From Antedon bifida (Eukaryota; Echinodermata; Crinoidea; Comatulida; Antedonidae), in NCBI GenBank assembly GCA_963402885.1, contig OY727099.1, forward strand, positions 24,819,001 through 24,883,000: a DNA stretch of 64,000 bases, given 5' to 3'. The translations under genes were made by a program, and so were the position numbers. Shown piece by piece: positions 1 to 14,800 of the stretch. Numbering within the stretch: the first letter of the stretch is position 1; each line of letters begins with the position of its first letter. The notes beneath the pieces are model-generated. The model ran no database searches. It was not told where the DNA came from and worked only from the letters and a program-made list of their open reading frames with translations.

Positions 1-3000
1 CAATCACCCTCCAGCACAAGTTTAGTTTTGTAATTGGCTAAATTAACAATTTAAATTTTGATTGTTTAGCTGTAAACGTTTCCTTTTACAATGGCGGTAC
101 GCAAGAATCTTTGCCAATTTCTGATATGAAATTCTTTACAATATTCTATTTTAAATGATCGGTATTCTAGATTGAATTTGTGAGTTATATTTAATTCACA
201 AGGGTGCATGTTTCTTTTCTTAGAATGGCATATCTAATTTACGATCTGAATATTTTAAAATTGTGATAAGGATAAACAGAAAGATAGGTAAAGAAACTGG
301 GGCATTGATTTGGTTGTTATAATTACATTTGTACTATAGATCTACATTAATTGTCATACGCAAATTATCATGACGTATTGAATATTCTTTAGCAAACAAT
401 ATAAACTGCTATCTTATAATAATCAACTGCTTAAAACCCCAGGAAAAACCCTAGAAATTTACATTTTCATCCACAAACAAATATTTACTAGTTCTCTAAC
501 TAGCAAAATAAGTAAGCAAATTAATTCTACAAAAAGTTGAATTTACAAAAATTGGCATATCAAGTATCTCTAAGTAAAAGACCCAAATTAAAATAAGCAA
601 GAAAATATTCTTCTAAATGTATTTCTCTGTATGTCAGAGTAATGTAGATATGTTTATTTTCCAAATTAATTCAAATTAAATCAAATTTTTGCAAGACTGT
701 AAAATAACTTTTTTTTCTCCAAAAATTACAACCAGCAAACAAATAGTTACCTGTGGCAAACATGGAAACTTTACAAGTTTGCTTAAGTGACGTTTGAGAG
801 ATTTTGATTAAATTGTTCAAACAAAACAGTCCTCTTTTCATTTAGTATACACTATAATTTTGTCTTGATAAAAGGTTTATATTGAGATATAATACATACA
901 GTAGGTATACATATCAGGTATCTCTCAAAAACTTGGTTTTTTTTTTTACCTACAGCATTGTCATTTTTTCAGTAATTTGCCTTTGGATTTATATTATTAT
1001 AAATATCTATTTTATCTAACATTATTCAGTGGATCCTCTGATATTTCTCTTGGTGTGTAGGATTGTTATCAAATTTCTACAAGTGACATTATCTTTATCT
1101 GGACACTTCTGGTTGTTCTCGTGCGTGGGATTGTTATCAACACCAGAAGGAGTCTCTTGTAATTAAAGTAAACTTCAACAAGTGACAAAACTTTACCTGT
1201 CTTCACGTTCTTTAGTAAAGTCATCAGTCATTTCTTGCGAATAAGTACAGTAATAAGTACAAGTTGACTGATAGGCGAGTAAAGTAGTGTTTGATTGACA
1301 GCTTTTTCGAATGTGCTGATTGATGGGATAGATAAGTGGTAAATGATTGGCAGCCGATTATATGTGCCTTGCGGTCTCGTTTACAACCGACAGATAAAAA
1401 ACATGCCGAAATTTTAAAACCACGCTGCCGAATTAATAGGTCCAAATTTATAATAATATAAGTTACAAAAATAAAAGAAAACTGAGGTCGCTGTGAAAAT
1501 TGATGTTCTGACCGTCCTACTTCAGGAATATAAAAAGGACAAAATCGATTTACAGCAAAATCTGATACTAGAGGCAAGATCACGTAGCATGATTGAAGTT
1601 ATACCATTGATTTTGTAAATAGTATCTAAAAAACTTCATCTATAAAATTGGTTTTTCTCGTATTTACACGTATGTGAAATTTGTCTGATTTTTGTAATAA
1701 AACTGAATTATATTAGACTTGATTAAGATCACATGTTTTATAGGAGAAGTAAAATAAATCAAATTTCTAATAATTTTGGAAGGTTTTACTTGAAAATGTA
1801 AACCTAGGTGCAATAAAAATCTGTGTTGTTGATATTATATTATATTTGATTTGATTAAGGTTTTCATTGTTGGAATTTTCTTCCATAGTAAATTTATGAA
1901 CTAGATTTTCTTCATAAATTCATATAATATGGACTGACTTTTCTATATATATATTCTTTTAAACAATTGGATGGAGTTATGACTCAACTGATACAATGTG
2001 AGGTATTTATTTATTTATTTATTTTTTTTTTTAAACACACTCTTGTTTATAACAAGACCAGCCAATTATGAGTGAACAAATATACCAATTAAAAAAAACA
2101 CTGATAAAAACATTAAACAAAATGACAAGTTTTTACAGTCTTACAACATCAAATAAATATCAACCAAACAAGCATAGGACTCCACATCTTTTTTTTTCTT
2201 GAACAATTTGTTTGGTTCTAAAGGTTCTACTGTATATTATCGCAGTAACAATATTTTTAAACTAGTGTTGTATAAATGAGTTTGATCTAGTTACTGAAAA
2301 TGCAAAAAGAAACACAAATGTAGTTTTACAAAAAGTCATTACAACTTAACAAGTATTGAATTTCATGATTTAAAACATTTGAATTTTTCTGCTTAACTTT
2401 TATGCTACATAAAATAGCAATTAAAGTGTATTTTCATAAAAATTCTGGTCAAGAAATAATCCATCCCTTCGAGTCAATGAACTGAACATCTAACTAAATG
2501 CGACGGACATCAGTGGACGTTAATTCTTTTGCAAGCATAATTAATATTTTTGTGAATAATTTCACACTTTTAAATTATGCATTTTTACTGTTCATACTTC
2601 TTAAATCTTTTTATTCTCCCTTGACTGCAGACTTTTATTAATGTTCTCGGTAATATTCATAAGTTAGCAACGAATGATTTAAATTATTTATTGGAAGATT
2701 ATGCTTACAGCCAACATGTCCTCAATATTTCGTACAACAAAAGAAATTTGGACACCAAAACTACATTTTCATATACAATTTGTTATAAAAAAAATAATTA
2801 AAAATCAAATTTAAAAACAAAAGGATTTTGTTTAGTAAATATACAAATCTTATTTTGTGGAGAGAAAAAAAACCCCAACCGCTGGGTGCCTTCCAACAAT
2901 TTTTAAATTTTTTGGAAAAAATTCCAGTTTTCGTGACTAGAATGGCATAACCTTATGTGATAGTTGTATATTTTTGTTTTTTTTCTTCACCATTACTTAG

Positions 3001-4324
3001 GCCTACTGTATGTTATTTTTTTTTCCTTCTTTTGTATTTAATATTTTGTTATATAATTATTTGTTATATTATTATTAGTTATTTTGAAGGATGCACCTTT
3101 GTACTATGTGTGCCACCCGGATCTAAAGGTGTAAATAAATGAAATGCATGGAATTCTGTCTTCAACAATTATATTTCCTTCACTTTAAACAAAGAAATAT
3201 TCAATGTCAAGGATTCGATATCTTTGCACGAATAATCTTTATTTGATTTCTTAAATTATGCAAAATATGAATTTTTCATTTTCCCTTGGCTATGAAATAT
3301 AGACTAAAAATATCATTAATATTAATACGATGTTATGAATAATGCAAAATATATATGACATATTAGACATTACATGAATCTATAAAATCTAAAATAACTA
3401 TTTTGATAAGTTAGGAAAAGACATGTATAAAAGTATAGGCGATGTTTTAACTTTTACAATAATCTAAATTAAACAAACGTCAAACTACAAAAATGAATAT
3501 AACTTTTTTTTAATATCGGTTTTTGATAGTTGCTTATAAACAAAAATGACAATGCAACTTAATTGTTACTAAAGTACAACCTGAAATAATTAACATTTTT
3601 ATTAGGAAATGTTCTCTTTAACTCTTTCAGTACCTATTTCTATAACAGATTATTAATTCCTAGCGTTTGGAAGCAATGGGTGACAAGTATATGACTTGTT
3701 TAATAATTAAGCAGGGCCGTGAAATGTGTAAACTCCAGCAGTCTACCGAGGTTAGCGTATTAATGGATATCGTTTTCTGATAGTCCCAACGAGACCTTTT
3801 CCATCTAACCTTTTCTGTCTATATTCATGTGATATTCATCGATTTTAATTTGAAACGAAAATTTTAGATTTATATTGAGGTATTCATTCTGACGAATAAC
3901 AAATCATATATTCAGATGCGCGTTTTTACAACTAACTGATTTATTGAGATTTAAAAACATTAATAGATCTATGGCCACTATATATTCACGATCACGAGAA
4001 GACAAGCATGGATCATATCTCTCGTCTGTTCATATTTATACTCTTCTGTGCAAGCTATGCTTTTTAAATGAACTCGTTCGATTATGAATATTATTACTTG
4101 TTAATTTTCCTGTTAGTATAATTAATTAAAATTGCTTAAAATTGATGAAGTTTATTTATTTGAACATTGGAATTTTAAATGGCAGTAGCTTTGGTCATCA
4201 GGCTAATGAAGAAAAGCACTTTAATTTCAATATCTAAGGAGAAATCCAATTAAAACAAATGTTAAAGTGTTTTTTCTGCTGATGATTTCAGAATTATATT
4301 CCATGAAGTAGGTTATTCTAGTAT

Positions 4325-4700
4325 AATGGTTGCCATTTTGTGGCCGTTCCATGCGGTAGCTTATTTACTGTATTTTCTATAATTATGGCCATTTTGTGTC
4401 GGTTTCATGCATGCAATGCAGTACTTATCTACTGCACTTTAATTAATAACAGCCATTTTGTGTCCGTTCCATGCATACAGTGCTGTAACTTATCTACTAC
4501 ACTTTAATTAATAACAGCCATTTTGTGTCTGCTCCATGCATACAGTGCTGTAACTTATCTACTACACTTTAATTAATAACAGCCATTTTGTGTCCGTTCC
4601 ATGCATACAGTGCTGTAACTTATCTACTACACTTTAATTAATAACAGCCATTTTGTGTCCGTTCCATGCATACAGTGCTGTAACTTATCTACTACATATT
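4325..4700. repeat. 65-bp tandem repeat
   Basis: About four clean copies plus two diverged leading copies. The anchor AGCCATTTTGTGTC recurs at 4451, 4516, 4581 and 4646, a constant 65-bp step. Units contain ATTAATTAATA-like and TGCATACAGTGC stretches. Confidence 0.9.
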
Positions 4701-5223
4701 CACTAATAACATTGTATCCATACAGTAAAAAATAATATAGAAATTATAAAATATTTTTTTATTCAACTAGACTCATAGATTATTCTGCAGGGTTGATGCT
4801 CTATAAATAAAATTTTTCTTGCTGGAACATTATAAAGAGTATTAGTTGATTGACTTCTTGTATTTTGTAATAAATTTGGTGGAAATAATATGGTCGAAAC
4901 GAGGGTTTTATAAAACTGAAAACTACAGAACCAGGTAACATTGGATACAGGTTACCATATACAACCAAACCAATTTACTCAACTCATTTAGTACATAGGA
5001 TTAACACGTCGAATCTATGACAGACTGCGATGGATAAATTATTCACAATGTTGACAGTTACACATTACAGTCACATGATGACGCTACAACATACCTCTCA
5101 AGTTTATAACTTATTGATGATTATAAATATGTCACTTTGTATCTTTCATCGCGTTTTTTATGAGGCAATTATTACTTAGGATTTCACATTTTATAATAAT
5201 GTTTTTGCTACGTTACTTTTTAA

Positions 5224-5428
5224 TCATCGTGGGTATTTAGGTGCAGCGACGACGATGATTTCGACATGATCGGTGATCACGTCCACAGTATCGTATCCCG
5301 TGTTGGCCAATGCGTCCTTGGGTATAACGGGCCTATATCGGTTCTTTTCACCTTGTGGGTACTTGGGAATTTAGTAACTGTCGCATTTATTTTATATTTC
5401 AATTCTTTGGTAGCCATATTAGGCTATT
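5224..5428. other. exon-like, GC-richer block, strand ambiguous
   Basis: This block is clearly richer in GC than its surroundings and is open on both strands in codon-aligned frames. On the minus strand it reads from about 5361 to a TGA at 5224-5226 (YRPVIPKDALANTGYDTV ... APKYPR). On the plus strand it reads from an acceptor-like ATTTAG at 5240 to TAA at 5428 (CSDDDDFDMIGDHV ... LVAILGY). At most one frame is real, because RNY-type codons open the mirrored frame. I recognise neither product. It could be the 3' exon of an unseen gene or an old fragment. Confidence 0.3.
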
Positions 5429-5841
5429 AAAGAAAGGATATAGAAGTGGATATTAAACAAATAAAAAAGTAGTCCCATTTGTTCAAAATAACAGCCAACT
5501 TCTATTTAAGAGAAACACCTATTAAGAGGAGACTTTGTTGGGTCCAGACAGCGGATGTCTTTCTTTAATAAAGTGTTATTTTAATGAATGCAGAGATTGA
5601 AAAAGATGGAAAAATAAAGATACAAATAACAGCACCAAATGTAATGTAAAACACTATTAATTATTAAGGATTTTTATTATATTATATATCTTTTTTTTGT
5701 AGAAAAATGTATCATTGAAACACTATGCGAATTTTGAAATTCTGAATTTCTATTATATTATCCTGCGAAACACTGATTATATTTATTAAGAATCTTTTAA
5801 TATTGTTTTTGTAGGGTTCTTTACTGATTCATGTTCCAGCT

Positions 5842-8800
5842 ATGAGTGGGCGAAGTATGGACCAAGTGCTTGATGTCTTACAACAAAACAATGGGCCAAT
5901 GGAGACGCGGGAAATAATAAAAGTTCTCGGTTTCCAAACGAAAAAAGAAGCCAATCAAATGTTGTACAAGATGCGGCAACGTGGCCAGATACAAAAAGTT
6001 TCAGAATCTCCACCTAAATGGGATGTAAAACAAGATGGAGTTAAAGAGAACAGGCCGGGTCAGAGTTCAGTGAGTTTTGGTGCTACGACAAACACGACAG
6101 AAGATGTTCATATAAGACGAAGTTCGTCCGGTTCGGATCGAGCTGATGGAGAGGTCTCCAGCAATGAAAGTAATGAAGAAAACAGTTCAAGTATCCCTCC
6201 AAACCCTACAACGGTTACTATGCAAGTTAACGATCAATTAAGCTGGAAACTCCTGTATTCATTATCGTCACAGACAGATTCAATACACGCCAACGAATTG
6301 GCTAAAGCTGTTGGCTTGCAGAGAAAAAAAGAAATAAATCCCACATTATTCAACATGCAAAGGCATGGACTTGTTAAAAAAGTAAAAGATTCCCCACCAT
6401 TGTGGGTGATCACACCTTCCGGGAGGAAGCAAGTGGCAGCAGATGGCAGCCCTCCCACTGGAGAACTTCCAACATCGTTAAGAAATGGGCCGTTAAATTT
6501 CAATAATGGCTTTAGTCAGAGAGCTGGTTCCATATCAGTATCAGTTGCTACTTCAAGTAGTGCTCTGCACAGCCATGGAAACAATAACGTAATAATTGCA
6601 AGAGGCAGTAATCAGTTGATTCACGATTCTATGGAGTCTCCAGAAGAAAGTATAGAACAAAAGATTCTAGAAGCACTCAGTACGGTTGATACGATATCCA
6701 CATCTGATTTAGTTCGTGCTGTTGGTCTGAACGTCTGTCGTGAAATCAATCCCACCGTGTATGGACTACAGAAGAAAGGCCTTGCTCGAAAAGTCAGTGA
6801 AAGCCCACCCACGTGGCAGATCACACCAGAAGGAAAGGCAACGGCAGAGGCAAAGTCTAATATGGCAGGACACCATATGGGCTCTGGTGGTCTTCTAACT
6901 GATGATATGTCAGTACCAATGGAAGTTGGAGAGATATCTATGGAAATTGATAAAGAACGCTTTGATTACACACAGAAGAATCCAATAAGCGCGCTGACCG
7001 AGTATGCACAATCTCGACAACTTCCACATGAGATTGCTCTTGTAAAAGAATGCGGACCATCGCATAATCCAAGGTAAGGGTTCCAGTTTAAACAATCCTT
7101 TCTTAAAAACAAAGCTTAATTTTGTTGCATTTGTGAAATGATGATGGTAAAACGAAATGGTCATTTAGTGTTAGATTGATTAGATTGTTGCGGAATATCC
7201 TGTCCATGTTTGTAAAGCTCTGTCTACACTATCAAACTTTATATGATAAAAAAATGTGATGTGCCCATATATGGACATGATGATGTCATATCACTACCGT
7301 ATTAGAGCACGTCACACTTTTTGATAGTGTAGACAGAGCTTTAGACATGGTTGCATAATTATTATTTCTCAACCCAGCCTCTATTTAACAAAGCAGAGCA
7401 TTAAATGTGTTTGCATGTGCCTGTCGTCAAATAACCATTTATTTGAAAATATACTGAAGTCTTGAGTGTTACTTTTAATACATCACATTAGTTGCAAAGT
7501 GATAACTGGTTTAATGGTGTTTTAGCACTTCAACCAGAATTCAGTCAACTCTCCCAATACCGGACACCTTCGGGCTGGCCTACTACTATGTCTGGTTTTC
7601 AAGAAAGTATTGTATTTGGAAATTTCTATTTTAATGGTAAAAATGAATGTTTGTACTTCAAGAAAAGTCTAGTATTGGCAGATTTTCCGGTTTTCATAGA
7701 GTCTGGTATTGGGACTGTATTTGAAACGTGCCCCATTTCTGATGCCAAACACCTGTAAATAATTTCAAACACTAATAACTGGTTATTTACTTGCAGAAAA
7801 CATTTACTTGAGAAACAGTCCCTATGCAACTCTACATTAATCCCCATACAATACATGTTGTGTGTGGATTACCGTATATAACACTTAGCATAACACTCCT
7901 GGCAGCAAAACATATATCCTATTTCCATCATTTCTTCACTGTATACTCTAATGTACTTAACCTGTCCCCAAGTACAAACCTCATTTCGTTGCAAAGACTA
8001 GTTGTTTAATTATGTACAGGCCTAGAGCTATTACAATTTCTTTTGTCTTGATCTCATCGAGTGAAAGCATAAATTTATATACATTAAATTACCATGTTGT
8101 TCTAAGAAATCTGTGTTAAATTGTTCTAGTAGACGTCAGTAGATTATAGATAACTACAGTACAAATTTAGTGCAGCCATCCATAATTATTATTAAAATTT
8201 ATTATTTATTTCCTTTGACTAAAAGTTGGATTTAAAAAAAAAATTATTTACCTGAAAAAAAAAATAAAGATGTCCTCCAAAAACATGAAAAATGAAGATT
8301 AATAAAATCAGACTTTAAATATAGTTATTTACTTCTGTAAAAAAAAAAAGAAAAAATTATTATTTCACTTATAAAAAGACAATCGAAATTGTTTAATTTT
8401 AACCAAACACCATTGTGATGATAATTTAAGTATTTTTCGCTTTAATTTACATTTTTTTCAGGTAAATCATTTTTTTTTTCTATTCCGTTTTTGGTCAACG
8501 TGAATATCTTTTACGTGATTAAAATGACATATTCAATGCAAAATTTGTAAAAAAAGTATTTTTAGGAGGAAAGTATATCTTTAATTTAAAGCTAAAAAAT
8601 AGTCAACCAGTATTTCAAGAGACATTCCAGTCAAAGTACGCAAAATTAAACGATGACATTTTTAGAATTAATTTGTTCCGATAGTTTTCAATTATTTTTC
8701 ATAAACATTTATAACATCCTCATTCACCTTTTAAACTTTAGATCGAAAAATAATTGTGTCTTTTTGATTTAGAAGGTAATACTGATAGGAAAATTATTGG

Positions 8801-11800
8801 TTCTGTTGGATTCTTTAAGATTTCGAAAAAAATTACTGCAATTCAGAAACCAGAACTTTAAAGCTTTGTCTACACTATCAAACTTTATGTGACAAAATGG
8901 ACATGATGATGTCATATCACTACCATATTCGGGACGATCACTACCATATTTGGGCACATCACACTTTTTCTGTCAAACTAGTTTGATAGTGTAAATAGAG
9001 CTTAAGGAATATACTTTCATGCTACACAATAAATAAGCATAATTTTTATGTTATCAGATTCACATATCGTGTCAAATTAGGAGGCAGAGTCTTTCCTCCG
9101 GCAGAACAAAAAAACAAGAAAGAGGCACGACGCGAAGCGGCAGATTATGCGTTGCGTATTCTCATGAAGGAGGGCATGTACAAGCCAAAACGAAATGGAC
9201 CCCCTGTTCTACAGGTAAGAATAATTGTGTTTTAAATTGTCTTATGTTTTTGTTTATAGCCGACGTCTGTCGTGAACGGCAATGTTATTTAGTTTTTACA
9301 TTCATCTGAATGATGAATGAAACTAAGCCAGGACTGTTTTTAAGCACCTTGATTGGTCCTAACATTGATCAAGGGCTTCTCTCGTCCAGTGCCCACCTTG
9401 ACCAGGGAAAATGCATGGGCCAATACGTCTGAGGCAGATACTAGTTCTTACTATTTATTCGTGAGGTATTATTTCGTTTTGTCAAGAAGTAAAATAAATG
9501 TTTTTTTCATTGGATTAAACAAATTTTCTGTTTACAAATTTATTATGTGTTTTTACAAATTGTCTTTCATATGTCTTGTTCCACGGTTCTGTTCCATGCT
9601 TTTGTTCCACGGTTCTGTTCCATGCTTTTGTTCCACGGTTCTGTTCAATGGCTCTATGTCGTTATTCCAGCAATATTTCATTTGGAATGGTTTAGTTGTA
9701 ATTACTTTTAATAATTTATGTACTTACATTTTTCAATTTGATTTTCTTACACGTTAGAAGCTTAAATAAGTTATCATCTTGTGAAATAATCACATCGTAA
9801 ATACTGTAGAGCAAATAAGTTCTTTTAATTTTGTCGCAATCCAGTTCTGTCCGTCACATTTTCACGGATATGACTCATTAAGCCGTGTCAAATTACCTAA
9901 GCTTTCTAATTTATTCATTGTTTAATCTTTTAATTATTCAAACAGGTAATTTCCAAATAAAAGAATCACTTCACATTCTCACGTTGTCAATCGTTTTTCA
10001 CGGACAGCTGTTGATGCATCTGACACCTTTATAGATTCAACGCTTTAATGTTCGGCCCTAGACTGTCTTTTGTGGACAAAATATTCAGCCACATGCCTCT
10101 ATCTACAACAGGCATATGTCGCGTGATTGAATCGTTTATCGACAATTGCGTATTTGAACTTTATTTTTTCCCAGATCATTAATATTTGGCAAATAAATAA
10201 TTAATAATGGCATTCAGTCCGTAGGGAATACGTAACTACCGTTTGCTATTACAGAACTCGTTTTTTACAATGTACAATATAAGATTTGAAGTATACCAAT
10301 TTACTATAAGCTGTTATATGAATAACGCAACAAGGTTATGGTTTGACACGGTATAGGTTCGCTGTTTATTATGAGCAACATACATTTTCAATAAATTTAA
10401 TCAATTTTTAAATACAAAAACATTTGCATTAATTTAAATTTTATCGTCTTAAAAAATCATTAATAAAAAATCACAATATTATTGAATAATTACCAAATTA
10501 CTGTCAGTGCTCAGTGAATAATAATAAACAATAAATATTAATTATTATTTTATTATGATTTATAGCAATTTCACCTGTATGAAGCTATGCTACAATGTAA
10601 AACAAGATTTTACGGTTCGTCACGGTGCAAGTCTATTAAATCAAATGTACAAATTGCATTAGGCAGTTCAATACATGCACTGTAAATCAAACATATTAAA
10701 ATAAATTGAATTAAGTTTACTATGTAAGAAACATTAATATGTGTTTCTTAATTTATTTAGTATCCAAAGAAAAAATACAGTTGAAAAGTACAAACAGATA
10801 CCAAGAGAGTTTTTAAGAGAAACTTTGCTCTTTGTGTTTTTATCAATACTTGTAACATGCTGTTCTAATTTTCTTTGTTTATCAGAACATTCAACTCGCT
10901 GAAAATTCCTTTTTAGTAAGCCTACGTAGACACATTCGAATTTCAGCCATCACCCGCATCTCTCCATCTGTTATTGTTTCATTTCATGTTTAGATTTCAC
11001 CATCTGAAACTCATTAAAATCGATCAGAAGTCTGTTTCACAAAATTATTTAATTGCATTATATTTACTATCATTTTTGTATAATCTTTTATTATTTCATT
11101 AATTATTACACCTTTGGCCTCCCATAGGAGTAGCAGCTGTCATATACTTGCAATAAAAAATAATATACATTAATAAGAGAAATGTTTATTTTAATCTTTG
11201 GGCAAATAGTTACAGATGACCTGGCAACAGTTGTACCTTAGTATTGATTGTGATAAAATATTCATTTCAGTATCAAATATATTTTTTATAAATCATATCA
11301 AAATATTTTTCTGAAAAACAATTTTCGCAATAATAAAAGAGTTTTAACAAACTGCGGTACTGAAAGCTAGGGAATTTGTCAAAGAAATTCTTATGATTAA
11401 TTTATTTCTAGTTCACATTCACTTTTTCTTGGAGAAATCTCATTCCGATTTGTCTATAGAAAATTGTTCTCACTTTTAGTATTGTTTTGTGGTTTTCCGG
11501 GAGGATAAGTTGGAATGACTTCAACGTATTGTTATTATGCTTCATGTATTATTGGAATTTAGCAGACAATTTTGCAAGACCCAATCCATCCCATGCACTA
11601 TGTTTTGAAGTTGTTAGCTGTTATTGGACAGATCCCAAAGTATGGTTTGTTCTAGGCTTGGTGTTGGTCTTAAGCTCTGTCTACACTATCAAACTTTATG
11701 TGACAACAAAATGTGATGTGCCCATATATGGACATGATGATGTCATATCACTACCATATTTGGGCATATCACTACCATATTTTGGCACATCCCACCAGTT

Positions 11801-14800
11801 TAATAGTGTAGACAGAGCTTGGGATGAAGTTGAAAGCTTCACAGACCTAAGACAGCATCTTGTAAAGATTCACTAACTATAAATATGAAACTATTACTAA
11901 CATTTTTTCTTGATTTTCATCATTTCAGCCGGTTGGGCCAAACTCAACTTTCTTTGACAAGATAGCTGGATTGGCTCATCAGAAATACAGCGACTTGGCA
12001 GCAGACATCCGAGAAAGTATTGGGGGTCGATCCGTAATCGCTTCCCTCATAATGCGTCGGGGCAACGATGATGATGGCGTGGTCGTTAGCTTAGGAACAG
12101 GTATGTTTATTTTACAATGACCCATCTTGTCAAAATTATTGGTGAGTTATCTCATTATATACTGTTGAATATATATTGACATGCATTTTTTTTAATGAAA
12201 ATGGGAAAACAAATATTGAATTATAATAGAAAAAACAATTTATTATGCAATTTGGATTCATCTTCTACATTTGATTGTCATGTTTGTTTCAAATTGTAAT
12301 CATTTCAGAATGTGTACGCACAGCAGAATTTTATTATATATTATCGGACATTTTATTTTTCTTCAAGTTATTTTTATATTTGATTATAAAAAAACATATT
12401 GTTCTCCTGTCATTCTCCCAATGGATAAATGTGATTTATTTTTTTATGTTTTTGTATTATTAATGTTATTTTTATGCTTGTTGCTTTGGAAAAATGAATT
12501 GTATTATAGTGACATGTGTATTTTAGAATTTGTGAGATTGTTACATAACGTGGCATAGATTAATGTTTTCTTTTATATTTTAATATCGCAAATAACAAGC
12601 TTACAGGTAGAATTTTATCACAAAATGTAACTTTATTTTCGCCATTTTAAATTCAATACAGTAGTAGCTAAATTTTTTAAAGCAGGTTAAGTTAAATTAC
12701 AAAAACTGTCCTCTATTTTCTTATGTCATTCTTTGACCTTGAAACTTGTTCCGTTTCCTTTTGTACAATTCTTCTGTTGGTGCTCAAAAATTGAAACTTT
12801 ATCACATATCTTAATAACAAAACCTAAAATATTAATATTTCAGTTAGGTCCCATGACATCTTGTTCTTATTTTTCATACAATTTTTCCTCATGAGTATTT
12901 GAAACGCTAGATGCTGACGTGTTCATATAATGAAACATCACACTGTACCTGAGGTGTCTGTAAGATTAACCGAAATAGGTCCACTCAATGCTAACCAGCA
13001 GTAACAGAAATTTACATTCCGGCATTAAATTTTGATGACATGATATTAGCATTGATGTGTTGAAATACGATATAAGGAAGCCGAGTACTTAACATTAATA
13101 GAAGCCAACTCACACCATTAACTTTGCATATGTTTAATTTATTTATTTGTCAAATATTTTTAGAGGCACATAGAAAATGAACATTTGAAATGGCAAAACA
13201 AGAGAATTAGTTCAAACTATCATTGAACAGGGTACACAAGTTCAATTGACTAGCCCAGACTGGTTTTAATACACGCTTGCCCGAACTGGTTTTAATTACA
13301 CGTTTGCCCGGATTAGACACATTGCCCAGACTGGTTAAATTGTTACACTCTTGCCCAGACTGATTTTAGTACACACTCTTGCCCAGACTGGTTTTATTAC
13401 ACACTTGCCCAGACTGGTTTTATTATAAGTTTGCCCAGACTGGTTTTATTATAAGCTTGCCCAGACTGGTTAAATTGTTATATGCTTGCCCGAATTAATT
13501 TTGTTACATGCTTGCCCAGACTGGTTTTAGTACACACACTTGCCCAGACTGATTTTAGTACACACTTGCCCAGACTGATTTTAGTATACACTTTCCCAGA
13601 CTGATTTTAGTACACACTTGCCCAGACTGATGTTCATTTCACACTTTCCCAGACTGGTTTTATTTGTGTGTTCCCAGGCTGGTTTAATTACTTGGATGTC
13701 AGACTGGTTTTATTACATGCTTGCCCAAATTTATTTAAACATACTTGCCCATATTGTTTTTTTTTTTTTTAAATAGATGTTCGCCCAGTTAAGCTGCTGC
13801 TACTGAGTATTAATTGTTATTGCATTTGAATTTTAAATGTAAAAACAACTTGCTGTATTCAACCACTTACATAAGTATGTATGTATTAGGCAAACAAAAC
13901 CATAAATATATTATGTCTTTTCAGTAGTAAAGGCAAAACTAATTAACAATCACAAGAACTGAAATTAATCACTTATGCGACGAATGATAAATGTATTCTG
14001 TAAATAGTTGAACAGAAATGTTTGATCTGATTTGTACTTTACCTAATTTGACTATAAATCAAATTAAGTAATTCCACGGAGAACATTAACCTAAAATTGT
14101 GCTCAACAAATGTTACATTTTGCGAAACAAATACAATTACCTCCATTATTATTTGTGATAACTTACAAAACAAATTCTAGCTAGATTTATAGTTTCTAGT
14201 TAAAAGCCTGCGCCTAGGTTTATTTCCTTTTTTTTAGTATATTTACAAAAAAAATTAAGACAGATTATTACATATGGGTTCTGTTTTGTTAAGATGGATT
14301 GAAAACAAGGATTATCCTTGCTTGTGGAAACTATAAAGCTTTGTCTACACTATCAAACTAGTTTGACCAAAAAGTGTGATGTGCCCAAATGTGGTAGTTA
14401 TTTGCTTAAATATGGTAGTGATATGACATCATCATCTCCATATATGGGCACATCAGATTTTTTTGTCACATAAAGTTTGATAGTGTAAACAGAGCTTTAC
14501 TCATTAAGATGTGATACTAGTGGTAGTCACTGAGTTGTCATTAATTGTCCTGAGAGGTCCTCTAAGGACCCTCGGTAGCCACAGTGCATCATCTACCAGG
14601 ATAAGCACACTGAGAGACAATCTCTTATTATTTTTAAATAGTGTACAAAGTTAAAATATAATAGTTAATTAAATCTCAACCGTAATAGTAATAGTAAATA
14701 ACGATTATTTTATTTACCTGACGTTTCGCCAACTATATAATTAACTATTATATTTTAATTGGAATACCAACCGAATGAATCTTTTTAATGAGTGTACAAA

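Noticed and set aside
1224-1583. 119-codon open frame on the minus strand
   Set aside because: No domain, low-complexity hydrophobic and basic mix, no splice context; chance frame in AT-rich DNA.
2957-3142. 61-codon plus frame rich in Phe, Tyr and Ile
   Set aside because: Produced by T-rich tracts; no recognisable protein.
7492-7758. 88-codon plus frame in ADAR intron 1
   Set aside because: Lies across a small inverted-repeat element and has no domain.
11487-11876. 129-codon plus frame in ADAR intron 2
   Set aside because: Half of it is MITE copy 3 read through; no domain.
12271-12558. Hydrophobic plus frame in ADAR intron 3
   Set aside because: T-rich intronic sequence with frequent Phe and Leu; no splice sites that keep the ADAR frame.
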